Virus record (IMG/VR): IMGVR_UViG_3300025274_000070
Location: 1-23,149 of that record
Reading direction: 5' to 3' (one strand)
From: a virus
DNA: 23,149 nucleotides
Position numbers and translations under genes: made by a program. Below, piece after piece: positions 1 to 6,370 of this stretch. Numbering within the stretch: the first letter of the stretch is position 1; every line of letters starts with the position of its first letter. Under the pieces are notes generated by a model. It was not told the DNA's origin, searched no databases, and saw only the letters and a list, made by a program, of their open reading frames with translations.

Positions 1-201
1 TCATTATTGTCAACACTAGGAGATTATGTTCGCAGAATGTATCACTGGTGTTGGGCTGAAGTATGGAGAAGGACTGTCCTAGCTGTATTTTTAGGACTAG
101 TTATAGGATATATAGCTAATGGAATAGGATGGCCTAAGTTTTATCAGAATCCTTCTGTTTCATTAAGTACTCTTGATATCTGTAAAACACCTACAAACTA
201 A
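1..201 (+). CDS. Small single-helix membrane protein, 5' end outside window
   Basis: The frame is open to the first base of the window, so the true start may lie upstream. In-window candidates are TTG at 7 and ATG at 37; an AGGAGA at 18-23 sits 13 bases before the ATG, which is too far to be convincing. The readable part has an N-terminal stretch rich in Trp and Arg, then one hydrophobic segment (about VLAVFLGLVIGYIANGI) followed by a short polar tail. That fits a single-pass inner-membrane protein with the arginines on the cytoplasmic side. The stop overlaps the next start (TAATG). A holin or other lysis-related role is possible from size and topology, but nothing specific supports it; I do not recognise the family. 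Confidence 0.6.
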   Translation, partial: SLLSTLGDYVRRMYHWCWAEVWRRTVLAVFLGLVIGYIANGIGWPKFYQNPSVSLSTLDICKTPTN

Positions 202-398
202 TGGAACTTTGGGATGAAGTAGTACAAAAATATAATCAAGAATTAGAAACTATAGTTAGAGCAATTGCCTCTGGAAGTGCAGATAATTTTGCCACTTACA
301 GACACATGGTTGGTTACTGTGCAGGTATAGAATGGGCAAGAGGAACCTTGTCAGATATTTTGAAAAAAAGAATGTATTCAGATAACGAAGATGATTAA
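201..398 (+). CDS. Small hypothetical phage protein (65 aa)
   Basis: This 65-residue protein starts at an ATG that shares its A with the upstream TAA, so translation is probably coupled; no Shine-Dalgarno is visible. The sequence is amphipathic and mostly helical in appearance, with a central YRHMVGYCAGIEWARG segment and an acidic C-terminus (DNEDD). I remember similar short proteins in phage structural clusters, often near portal genes, but no function is known to me. The stop codon overlaps the AAAGGAG ribosome-binding site of the co-chaperonin gene, so these small genes are likely co-expressed with the head genes. Confidence 0.65.
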   Translation: MELWDEVVQKYNQELETIVRAIASGSADNFATYRHMVGYCAGIEWARGTLSDILKKRMYSDNEDD

Positions 399-413
399 AG
401 GAGAACAATAGAT

Positions 414-836
414 ATGCAGCAACCAGCTTTAAGTAAGGCAATCAAAAATGATATGTGGATTTCTGGAGAAGAGGAGGAAGTTTCTGATCCGTCTCCTCTT
501 CCCAGTATACCAGGATACCACGTTTTAATTCGTCCAGTTTCAATTAAGACAAAAACAAAAGGAGGTGTTCTTCTACCTGATTCAACAAAAGATGATATGG
601 CTTATCTTACTACAGTAGGACGAGTTCTTACTTTGGGAAAATTGGCTTATATGGACCCAGACAAATTTCCTGAAGGACCGTGGTGTAAAAAAGGAGATTA
701 TGTCTGCTATGGTAAGAATGCAGGAGTAAAGATGCAATATAAGGGAGTTAAGTTAATTCTTTTGTTTGACGATCAAATATTGTTAAAAGTGCAGAATCCT
801 AAATATTTAGACCCCACATTTAATTTATCTCATTAG
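414..836 (+). CDS. GroES-like co-chaperonin (Cpn10 family)
   Basis: This 140-residue protein matches the GroES fold across its central part. It has an opening strand (residues 34-42, YHVLIRPVS), then GGVLLPDS at residues 50-57, which corresponds to the GroEL-binding mobile loop of GroES (GGIVL). After that come a TVGRVLTLG strand, a KKGDYVCYGKNAG segment equivalent to 'VGDxVxFxxxxG', and a closing LILLFDDQILLKV like GroES 'EDDILAIV'. It is longer than bacterial GroES (about 95-97 aa): there is an acidic 30-residue N-terminal extension and a bigger central insert (residues 75-92). The family caps GroEL; phage versions such as T4 gp31 retune the chaperonin for capsid folding. The position just before the scaffold and capsid genes fits that role. 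AAAGGAG lies 10 bases before the ATG. No GroEL gene is in the window, so the partner is probably the host's. Confidence 0.85.
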   Translation: MQQPALSKAIKNDMWISGEEEEVSDPSPLPSIPGYHVLIRPVSIKTKTKGGVLLPDSTKDDMAYLTTVGRVLTLGKLAYMDPDKFPEGPWCKKGDYVCYGKNAGVKMQYKGVKLILLFDDQILLKVQNPKYLDPTFNLSH

Positions 837-842
837 AGGGGG

Positions 843-872
843 TTGCGCGACTACTATAAAATATAGTATAAT
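843..872 (+). promoter_or_regulatory. Candidate sigma70-type promoter before the scaffold/capsid block
   Basis: A perfect TATAAT (867-872) lies 18 bases after TTGCGC (843-848), which matches only the first three bases of the -35 consensus. This is the longest gene-free gap in the window (837-925), and the head genes begin 54 bases downstream. The call rests on the -10 box, spacing and position; in AT-rich DNA such matches also occur by chance. Confidence 0.4.
853..867 (+). repeat. 6-bp inverted repeat overlapping the candidate -10 region
   Basis: ACTATA (853-858) and TATAGT (862-867) are perfect inverted arms around an AAA loop. They sit inside the candidate promoter spacer and touch the TATAAT box. 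This could be an operator half-site pair or simply AT-rich symmetry. The stem is too weak and too far from any U-tract to be a terminator. Confidence 0.35.
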
Positions 873-876
873 AGAT

Positions 877-890
877 AAACCGTAAACCGT
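877..890 (+). repeat. Tandem heptamer AAACCGT x2 in the scaffold leader
   Basis: AAACCGT occurs twice head to tail (877-883 and 884-890), just downstream of the candidate -10 box and about 20 bases before the ribosome-binding site of the scaffold gene. It would lie in the initially transcribed leader. Possible roles are a regulator-binding site or part of the untranslated leader; no function can be assigned. Confidence 0.35.
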
Positions 891-925
891 ATTGCTTTCG
901 TGGCAACGTAAAGGGAGAATAAAGT

Positions 926-1846
926 ATGAGTACTGAAAAGGATGATTGGAACGAAGTGGAAGTTTCTAAAGAAGAAGATGTAGAGTTTGAAGTAGAGAAG
1001 GATAAAGAATCTGTTCAAGCTGCAGAACCAGAAGAGCTTGATGGTATAGAAACACAAGGAGCACAAAAAAGAATTAGACAACTAGTTTCTCAGAGAAAAG
1101 AGAGAGATGAACATATTCAACAGTTAATGTCTCAAAATGAGGAAATGAAAAGAGGTATACTTTCAAGAGAAAAACAATTCGCAGATTCCCAAAAAGTAAG
1201 TACAGAACTTTCTGAACATCAACTTACAGATAAGATTGAATTAGCAAGAAGTAATTATAAAGAAGCTTATGAAGATGGTGATTCAACAAAAGTTCTTGCT
1301 GCTCAAGAAGCTTTGAATCAGTCACAACTTGATTTACAGAATTTAAGCCGAAGAAAAAATGCTCTGTCTAATTATGAAAGAGCTATTGCTCAAAAAGCAG
1401 AACAGCAGCAATATCAGCAACAAGTTTCTCAAGCTCCTGATCCTAAAGCCCAAAGTTGGGCAGCAGAAAATGACTGGTTTGGTAAAGATTCAGTTAGAAC
1501 TGCAGCAGCTTTAGCTATAGATGCTGAATTAAAGCAAAAGGGATTTGATACTGCTGACGATAATTTTTATACAGAAATAGATAAAAGATTACAAAAAGAA
1601 TTTCCTCATAAGTATGAAGGAATGTCTGATACTGATTCGCCTCGGGTTACGAAACAACCCGCTCAAGTGGTTGCAGGAGCATCACGCAATCCTGCAGGTT
1701 CCAGTAAAAAGGTTAAACTATCACAAGAAGATGTAAGATTAGCTAATAAATGGAATATCCCCCTTGAGGTATATGCCGCAGAAAAAAGAAAGGCTGATTT
1801 AGCCGATGGGGAATATACAACTATTCAAACACAGCGTGGAGGTTAA
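926..1846 (+). CDS. Capsid assembly scaffold-like protein
   Basis: This 306-residue protein has the usual features of a phage scaffold. The N-terminus is very acidic (residues 1-45). A long charged coiled coil covers about residues 48-160 (RIRQLVSQRKERDEHIQQLM and on). A compact segment with DWFGKDSV and a Phe/Tyr-rich 'FYTEIDKRLQKEFPHKYEG' stretch spans about residues 180-233. A basic C-terminal helical tail (261-306, including KKVKLSQEDVRLANKWNIP) ends the protein. Scaffolds of this kind hold coat subunits during prohead assembly through a basic C-terminal helix. AAGGGAGA stands 8 bases before the ATG. Its place two genes ahead of the decoration and capsid genes supports the role. No protease domain is visible in it. 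Confidence 0.75.
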   Translation: MSTEKDDWNEVEVSKEEDVEFEVEKDKESVQAAEPEELDGIETQGAQKRIRQLVSQRKERDEHIQQLMSQNEEMKRGILSREKQFADSQKVSTELSEHQLTDKIELARSNYKEAYEDGDSTKVLAAQEALNQSQLDLQNLSRRKNALSNYERAIAQKAEQQQYQQQVSQAPDPKAQSWAAENDWFGKDSVRTAAALAIDAELKQKGFDTADDNFYTEIDKRLQKEFPHKYEGMSDTDSPRVTKQPAQVVAGASRNPAGSSKKVKLSQEDVRLANKWNIPLEVYAAEKRKADLADGEYTTIQTQRGG

Positions 1847-1850
1847 CACT

Positions 1851-2348
1851 ATGGATACACGAAATCAAAATGCACGAAGTGCAAATCAAAGAGAATTGAA
1901 AACTAGAGAAGAAACAGAATGGACTTACGAAGAGCCAGATGCTTTAAATATTCCTGATAGTGTTAGAAATCGTTTTGATGATCAAGAAATGGGTCTGCGT
2001 TGGCTACGAATTAAGCTGAGAGAAAACGATGACTATCAGAATATTGGAAAGAAGCTGGCTGAAGGATGGACTTTTGTTGCTCCAGATGAGGTTCCTGAGA
2101 TGGCACATTCCTCTATCGTGCTGGAGGAAGGACGATACAGTGGTACAGTCTGTCGTGGAGACTTAGCTTTAGCAAAAATGCCTAAAGGAAAAATCGCTGC
2201 TCGTCAGAGGTATTTCCAGAATAAGAGTGATAATCTAATGACTGCAGTTAATTCGCAGTTGGAAAACTCCTCTGATTCTAGGATGCCTATAACAAATAAT
2301 AGTAAGTCCTCTATTACACGAGGGAGAAGTCCTACGTTTCAGGATTAA
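1851..2348 (+). CDS. Small conserved head-region protein of unknown function
   Basis: I place the start at the ATG at 1851 rather than an upstream TTG, because GGAGG (1838-1842) lies 8 bases before it and the upstream start would overlap the scaffold gene by 41 bases. The resulting 165-residue protein has a 'LRWLRIKLRENDDYQNIGKKLAEGW' region (here 21-60), then TFVAPDEVP and GDLALAKMPKGKI, and a disordered Ser/Asn-rich tail. I remember proteins with the same WLR...NDDxN...EGW...GDLxLxKMP order located between scaffold and coat genes in many phages, with no known function. It may be a minor head component or assembly factor. Confidence 0.65.
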   Translation: MDTRNQNARSANQRELKTREETEWTYEEPDALNIPDSVRNRFDDQEMGLRWLRIKLRENDDYQNIGKKLAEGWTFVAPDEVPEMAHSSIVLEEGRYSGTVCRGDLALAKMPKGKIAARQRYFQNKSDNLMTAVNSQLENSSDSRMPITNNSKSSITRGRSPTFQD

Positions 2349-2359
2349 TTTTTAGTTAG

Positions 2360-2379
2360 AGGGTTTACTGGGAAACTCT
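2360..2379 (+). promoter_or_regulatory. Leader hairpin ahead of the decoration/capsid genes
   Basis: AGGGTTT (2360-2366) pairs with AAACTCT (2373-2379) through seven pairs, one of them G-U, around a six-base ACTGGG loop. It lies just 5' of the AAGGAGA ribosome-binding site (2384-2390) of the decoration gene. There is no U-tract, so it is not a terminator. A stabilising 5' hairpin or RNA-processing site for the abundant capsid message is possible. Confidence 0.3.
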
Positions 2380-2396
2380 AGGTAAGGAGAAAATAT

Positions 2397-2999
2397 ATGA
2401 GTACTACAAAAGCTCTCCGTGGTTTCCAACCTGCAAGAATGCGTGGCTCTGGTGCTAACTCCACTGGTTTTGAGGAGATTCCTATTGCGTCAGGGTTAGC
2501 TAAAAATATTTTTACTGGTGATACAGTTAAAGCTACTTTAGGCAACTGCGAACCAGTTACTGTTGGTGGCACTTCTCTTGGTGATGCTCCTATTGTTATA
2601 GGTGTATTCCAAGGATGTCATTATGTTCAGGATGGACAACCAAAATGGAGTAAATATTGGCCTACCGGCACTTCTGCTACTAATGCCACGGCTATGGTAA
2701 ATACTGACCCAACATCAACATATTATATTCAGGCAGATACTTCTGTTTCTGCTGGTGATATTAATAAGTCCTTCTTTGGATTGACTGTTGGTGCTGGATC
2801 AACTGTTACCGGACAGTCAGGTTTTGGTGTGAAAGCCGCAACCAGACTAGCAACACAAGCTATTGATGTATATCCAGTAGCTGTGAAAAATGAACCGGGG
2901 AATGATATTACTGTTGCGGCAGAAAGAGCATATCCCGTACTTGAAGTTAGGCTTGCACATCACAAGGCGATGCTTGCACCTAGCGTAACATTAGCATAG
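2397..2999 (+). CDS. Head decoration-like capsid protein
   Basis: This 200-residue protein is rich in Thr, Ser, Gly and Val and has the look of an all-beta virion protein with no signal peptide. A GFQPARMRGSG start is followed by IASGLAKNIFTGDTV, then APIVIGVFQGCHYV and a WSKYWPTGTSAT segment. I remember this order (a GFxP start, 'IFxGDxV', 'GVFxGCxY', 'SxYWP') in small proteins encoded directly before major capsid genes and usually named head decoration or stabilisation proteins. AAGGAGA is 6 bases ahead of the ATG. Codon choice is less AT-rich than in the tail genes, as in the coat gene that follows. The alternative is a minor head protein; the capsid-associated role is inferred from order and composition. 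Confidence 0.65.
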   Translation: MSTTKALRGFQPARMRGSGANSTGFEEIPIASGLAKNIFTGDTVKATLGNCEPVTVGGTSLGDAPIVIGVFQGCHYVQDGQPKWSKYWPTGTSATNATAMVNTDPTSTYYIQADTSVSAGDINKSFFGLTVGAGSTVTGQSGFGVKAATRLATQAIDVYPVAVKNEPGNDITVAAERAYPVLEVRLAHHKAMLAPSVTLA

Positions 3000-3013
3000 G
3001 GGAGGGTTAAATC

Positions 3014-3967
3014 ATGGCTATTAATAGAGCTAGTATTGCCAAAGAATTACTCCCCGGTTTGAATGCCGTGTTTGGTTTAGAATACGGGGATGTTGATAAC
3101 GAGCATAAATCACTTTTTGAAATTGAAAATTCAGACAGAGCCTTTGAAGAAGAGGTTCTATTTACTGGGTTCGGTACTGCTCCTGTTAAGGGAGAGGGTG
3201 CTGCAGTAACTTATGATACAGCTTCAGAAAGTTATACTGCCCGTTATACTAATGAAACAATTAGTCTTGCTTTTGCTGTAACGGAAGAGGCGATGGAAGA
3301 TAATCTTTATGATACTTTCGCTAAACTCCGGGCCAAGGGTCTTGCAAGAGCTATGGCTAATACAAAGGAGGTTAAAGCTGCTGATATCTTTAACAACGGC
3401 TTTACCGATACTGCTGCTTATCATGGTGGAGATGGGGTTCCGCTTTTTAGTGCCTCCCATCCAACAATCAGTGATGGCAATCAGTCTAACAACTTGAGTG
3501 CTGCTGATCTTGCTTACGCATCTCTTGAATCTGCACTTACAACGATTCAAAAGATTAAGGATGATCGAGGTATTCTGGTTGGTGGGTCTGCTGTCTCACT
3601 TCATATTCCGCCAGATTATTGGGCGACGGCTAATTCACTACTTAACTCCCAGTTGGTTCCGTCAGCAGGTACTATCGCCATTGACGGTAGTGCTGCACTA
3701 ACAGGACCATCAGGATGGAATGATGTGAACTCAGTTCGTAGTATGTCAATGCTACCAAAGGGTTCACATATTAATCGTCGCTTTACCGACACAGATGGTT
3801 GGTACGTTAAGACTAATGTTCCTAACGGTACTAAGATGTTTGTGAGAGCACCTCTACAGACTAAGATGGAGCCAGATTTTGATACAGGAAATCTACGCTT
3901 CAAGGCCAGAGAGCGTTATAGCTTTGGTTGGTCTGACTGGAGAGGTTTCTATGGTAACACTGGTTAA
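3014..3967 (+). CDS. Major capsid protein (HK97 fold, Mu gpT-like)
   Basis: This 317-residue coat protein forms the shell of the head. Features in order: a SDRAFEEEVLFTGFG segment (about 40-54) that fits the E-loop region, then YDTASESYTARYTNETISLAF. Next come ITEEAM-like helix starts (VTEEAMEDNLYD) in the spine helix, a DGVPLFSASHP motif, an IPPDYW segment, and a C-terminal DFDTGNLRFKARERYSFGWSDWRG. The spacing of SxRAFEE, GFG, RYTxE, LFSxxHP and the RYSFGW end matches the large family of Mu gpT-like/HK97-fold coat proteins. I see no N-terminal delta domain; the separate scaffold gene upstream agrees with that. GGGAGG precedes the ATG. A strong terminator-like hairpin follows the stop, as expected for the most abundant virion protein. 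Confidence 0.9.
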   Translation: MAINRASIAKELLPGLNAVFGLEYGDVDNEHKSLFEIENSDRAFEEEVLFTGFGTAPVKGEGAAVTYDTASESYTARYTNETISLAFAVTEEAMEDNLYDTFAKLRAKGLARAMANTKEVKAADIFNNGFTDTAAYHGGDGVPLFSASHPTISDGNQSNNLSAADLAYASLESALTTIQKIKDDRGILVGGSAVSLHIPPDYWATANSLLNSQLVPSAGTIAIDGSAALTGPSGWNDVNSVRSMSMLPKGSHINRRFTDTDGWYVKTNVPNGTKMFVRAPLQTKMEPDFDTGNLRFKARERYSFGWSDWRGFYGNTG

Positions 3968-3976
3968 TTCAACCAT

Positions 3977-4014
3977 TAAGGGGGAGGGAGCAATCCCTCC
4001 TTCTTATCTTTTTT
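3977..4014 (+). terminator. Intrinsic terminator after the major capsid gene
   Basis: GGAGGGA (3983-3989) and TCCCTCC (3994-4000) form a perfect 7-bp GC-rich stem closed by a GCAA (GNRA) tetraloop. The stem can be extended outward to 13 pairs (3977-3989 with 3994-4006), two of them G-U. A T-rich tract (TCTTTTTT, 4007-4014) follows at once. It lies 9 bases after the capsid stop and just before the ribosome-binding site of the next gene. No promoter is visible in the 22 bases left before that gene, so it probably acts as a partial terminator that sets capsid-to-tail stoichiometry. Confidence 0.85.
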
Positions 4015-4028
4015 AAAAGGAATGAACT

Positions 4029-4373
4029 ATGTCATCTAATATTAAAACAGCAATGGTTGACGGTGGTGGAACTGGAAGTGGGTTACTAGTTGACATTACA
4101 ACTTCAGTTACTTTAAATTCGAGTAATACAAATGATTCTTTTACAAGAATATATGCTTTATATGCTGATGTAGCAGGAGATTATCTTATTACTGCTGAGA
4201 AGCAGGTTAATGTAGCAGGGGGTGTTTCCTCTAATACTGTTGGTGCTGTTACAAAATTTAAAGCTGTAGCTGGAGCAGATATTTATTTAGGAGATTATGG
4301 ACCAAGAGCTAGTGGAGTAATTAAAGTTTCTGCACCTTCAAGTGCCGCCGTTTTAACTGTTTTTTATGGTTAA
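4029..4373 (+). CDS. Small beta-rich hypothetical structural protein
   Basis: This 114-residue protein is rich in Ala, Gly, Thr, Ser and Val with alternating hydrophobic residues, suggesting a beta sandwich. Visible segments are GGGTGSGLLVDITTSVTLNSS and a YGPRASGVIKVSAPSSAAVLTVFYG end. There is no signal peptide or membrane helix. AAAAGGA (4015-4021), directly after the terminator U-tract, lies 7 bases from the ATG. It sits between the coat gene and the first adaptor-like gene, so a minor capsid or head-completion part is plausible. I do not recognise the family. Confidence 0.6.
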   Translation: MSSNIKTAMVDGGGTGSGLLVDITTSVTLNSSNTNDSFTRIYALYADVAGDYLITAEKQVNVAGGVSSNTVGAVTKFKAVAGADIYLGDYGPRASGVIKVSAPSSAAVLTVFYG

Positions 4374-4378
4374 GCTAT

Positions 4379-5068
4379 ATGCCTTCTTATTCTACACTTG
4401 TAACAGATATTCAAAATACTGCTGAAAATGATGGGACAGAATTTTCTAGTCATATAGATTATTTTATTAATAAAGCAGAAAATCGTTTAGTTAATCAACT
4501 AGATGATTATGGATTGAATACATTTACTTCAGTAGCTGTTTCAGCCAGTAATCCTTTTGTATCTTTGCCTAGCGGAACAAGAATTGTGAGAAATTTTAAT
4601 ATTCTTGTATCAGCTTCTGTCTCTGCTCCTGCAGGAACTGCAAACAGTAGAATTAGTTTACTTCCAAGAACACAAGAATTTGTTTATGATTTTTGGCCTT
4701 ATGTTAGTGCTTCCGTAGGTCAACCAAAGTATTACGCAATGAGAAGCAATACAGCTATTTACTTAGCTCCAACACCTACATCAACTTATGATGGAGAAGT
4801 GCTTCATGTTTCCAGACCTGCTACTCTTACATCTGCTGCTCCTAATAATTATTTCTCTGATTTTTGTTATGACGCACTCTTTTATGCTTGTATGATTGAA
4901 GCTTCTCTTTATAATAAAAGTTTTGATACAGTTCCTTTATGGCAAGGAGAATTTAATATAGCTATTGAAGCATTAAGAAATCAGGCTAGAAGAACAAGAC
5001 AAGACGATATGGCTGTTGCTGCAAGTCCTGCAGGTTCTGCTGATCCTGTTGTTCAAGGTCGTCCTTAA
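4379..5068 (+). CDS. Head-tail adaptor-like protein (first of two)
   Basis: This 229-residue protein begins YSTLVTDIQNTAEN and continues HIDYFINKAENRLVNQL, matching the helical N-terminus of phage adaptor/neck proteins ('FIxxAExRLxxxL'). The middle has LPSGTRIVRNFNI, YDFWPYVSAS, GQPKYYAM and YLAPTPTSTYDGEV strands. The C-terminal part (CYDALFYACMIEASLYNK to the end) is helical again. In this family the helices contact the portal ring and close the channel after DNA packaging. It starts five bases after the previous stop with no clear Shine-Dalgarno, which suggests coupling. Its last stretch is Ala/Pro/Gly-rich and probably disordered. The adaptor call comes from pattern and position; another connector role is possible. 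Confidence 0.65.
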   Translation: MPSYSTLVTDIQNTAENDGTEFSSHIDYFINKAENRLVNQLDDYGLNTFTSVAVSASNPFVSLPSGTRIVRNFNILVSASVSAPAGTANSRISLLPRTQEFVYDFWPYVSASVGQPKYYAMRSNTAIYLAPTPTSTYDGEVLHVSRPATLTSAAPNNYFSDFCYDALFYACMIEASLYNKSFDTVPLWQGEFNIAIEALRNQARRTRQDDMAVAASPAGSADPVVQGRP

Positions 5069-5328
5069 TGGCTATTAGTAGAAGTGCTATTCCAAGAGAA
5101 TTGAAAGGAAATAGAAAAGTGGCTAAAAATACAAAAACAGTTAAAAGAGCAACTGGTGGGTCTGTATCTAAAAAAAATTGGATACAAAGAGCAACAGCAT
5201 CTATTAACCAAAGAGGAACTAAAGGAGTTTGCACAGGCAAAAAGTTTGGAAGTAAAACTTGTCCTCCAGGTTCTAAAAGATATAACTTAGCAAGAACATT
5301 TAAAAATATGAGCAGGAAAAAAACATAA
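5068..5328 (+). CDS. Small Lys/Arg-rich virion-locus protein
   Basis: These 86 residues are strongly basic, with many Lys and Arg and few acidic residues. Visible features are a TVKRATGGSVSKKNW stretch, WIQRATASINQRGTKGVCTG, a CTG/TCPPG pair of cysteines (residues 55 and 65) and a basic RYNLARTFKNMSRKKT end. I remember small proteins ending in '...RYNLAxTLxxMxxKK' in marine phage structural clusters, with unknown role. Charge suggests nucleic-acid contact inside the head. It starts in a TAATG junction with the adaptor-like gene and ends in another with the next gene. The eight-A run at 5170-5177 keeps frame. Confidence 0.65.
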   Translation: MAISRSAIPRELKGNRKVAKNTKTVKRATGGSVSKKNWIQRATASINQRGTKGVCTGKKFGSKTCPPGSKRYNLARTFKNMSRKKT

Positions 5329-5762
5329 TGGGACCGAACCGTAGGAAACGTCAAGAGATGCTGGAAAGATTAGAAACTATGCCAATTCCTGATAAACCTC
5401 AAATACCAGAAAGAGAATCTGGAACAGCTTATCATCTATTCCAGAATAAAGAAGGAAAATATTTTTGGCAAAATAATCCTAAAACTAAAGGCCAACAGTT
5501 TGAAACAGTAGAGGAGGCTGTCAATGCAATGCAAGGGACAGAAGCTTGGAAAGATAAATCCTTCCAAGACCTTTATGGTCCTAACGCAAGTAGAAGAGCA
5601 CAAACTCCAGAAGATTGGAAAGCTTTACGGAAACTGCGAGAAGAGTATGAGAACCGCCTTAGAAGAAGAGGAGAATTTGTTTTAAAACGTGGAGGAAAAG
5701 TATCAAAAAGAAAAGGTGGAGGAAAAGTTTTTTATGGTTACAAAAAAGGTGGACAAGTTTAA
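5328..5762 (+). CDS. Basic hypothetical protein with C-terminal KGGQV motif
   Basis: This 144-residue protein starts MGPNRRKRQEMLERL, has a central folded-looking part with TAYHLFQNKEGKYFWQNNP and a WKALRKLREEYENRLRRRGE helix, and ends in a Gly/Lys-rich tail with KRGGKVSKRKGGGK and GYKKGGQV at the very C-terminus. The same GYxKGGQV ending occurs in the 83-residue protein at 6370-6621. The start shares bases with the previous stop (TAATG). The function is unknown. Net positive charge, co-location with adaptor genes and the tail motif suggest a minor virion component, but this is inference. Confidence 0.6.
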   Translation: MGPNRRKRQEMLERLETMPIPDKPQIPERESGTAYHLFQNKEGKYFWQNNPKTKGQQFETVEEAVNAMQGTEAWKDKSFQDLYGPNASRRAQTPEDWKALRKLREEYENRLRRRGEFVLKRGGKVSKRKGGGKVFYGYKKGGQV

Positions 5763-5777
5763 TAGGGAGAGAACATA

Positions 5778-5981
5778 ATGCCTACATTTAAAGGAAAACA
5801 TTATTCATATGATAAGAAGGGTTACGCAGCTTATGAAAAGGCTATGAAGGAAGTTACAGGTAATCCAACAGGACAAGGGTTCGGTGCTGCAAGAAAGGGA
5901 CCAGCAGTTCAGGGACCAGAACAGGACGTAGTTGTAGACTACCAGCCTGGTAAAGAAGTAATTTATAAGGAGGGAAATTAG
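5778..5981 (+). CDS. Small hypothetical protein (67 aa)
   Basis: A 67-residue protein whose first part (FKGKHYSYDKKGYAAYEKAMKE) is an amphipathic basic segment; the rest is Gly/Pro-rich and ends acidic-basic mixed (YKEGN). A GGGAGAG ribosome-binding site (5765-5771) stands 6 bases before the ATG. The 'GKHYxYxxxGxxAYEKA' opening is familiar from tiny phage proteins encoded beside head or neck genes, but I know no function. Unlike its neighbours it lacks the Gly-Gly-hydrophobic tail signature. The last codons carry the AAGGAGG (5967-5973) that serves the next gene. Confidence 0.55.
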   Translation: MPTFKGKHYSYDKKGYAAYEKAMKEVTGNPTGQGFGAARKGPAVQGPEQDVVVDYQPGKEVIYKEGN

Positions 5982-5983
5982 AT

Positions 5984-6370
5984 ATGACAAAGAGAAATAG
6001 AATGAGTCGTGTAGGACTATCTCCTGCAGAAGAAGCAAGAGCAGGTACTCAGTCTGAAGCTGAACGTAGAAGGTATAATAAGGTAGCAGGAAGGGGTAGC
6101 AGGAAGGGTAAACCTTCCAAACCTAAACCACAAAAACCACCTAAGATGACTGCTCAACATGGTGGTATGGTACAAGGTTATGACGCAAGAGAAGATGAGC
6201 AACTAGGCATGACCAGAGGACCAGAACATGATAAGGATATGTCTATGGCAGCCAGAAGAAAGGTTGCCAGAGCTACAAGAAAGCCAAGAGGAACTTATGG
6301 ATTTGATAAGGGTGGTGGTATAGGTATGGGACAAGCTCTAAGAGGGGGAGGGGCAGTTAGAAAAACTTAA
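5984..6370 (+). CDS. Very basic Gly-rich hypothetical protein (128 aa)
   Basis: Arg, Lys and Gly dominate this 128-residue protein. A stretch with SRKGKPSKPKPQKPPK is typical of disordered nucleic-acid-binding tails. It carries two copies of the window's Gly-Gly signature: AQHGGMVQGYD near the middle and DKGGGIGMGQALRGGGAVRKT at the C-terminus. The start is supported by a near-perfect AAGGAGG 10 bases upstream, the strongest ribosome-binding site in this cluster. The stop overlaps the next ATG (TAATG). Function is unknown; a DNA-condensing or cargo-type virion protein is a guess from charge. Confidence 0.6.
   Translation: MTKRNRMSRVGLSPAEEARAGTQSEAERRRYNKVAGRGSRKGKPSKPKPQKPPKMTAQHGGMVQGYDAREDEQLGMTRGPEHDKDMSMAARRKVARATRKPRGTYGFDKGGGIGMGQALRGGGAVRKT

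Noticed and set aside
3224-3903. Open frames of 108 and 95 residues on the minus strand and two + strand frames inside the coat gene
   Set aside because: They lie wholly within the strongly supported major capsid gene and lack ribosome-binding sites; their composition looks like out-of-frame translation.
5170-5177. Run of eight A, a possible slippery site for programmed frameshifting
   Set aside because: The zero frame continues to a sensible basic C-terminus and a TAATG junction; no alternative frame gives a meaningful product and no downstream stimulatory structure is apparent.
4986-5354. 122-residue hydrophobic minus-strand open frame
   Set aside because: It spans the antisense of Lys-rich codons, which read as Phe/Leu; it overlaps three supported + strand gene segments and has no promoter or ribosome-binding site that I can see.
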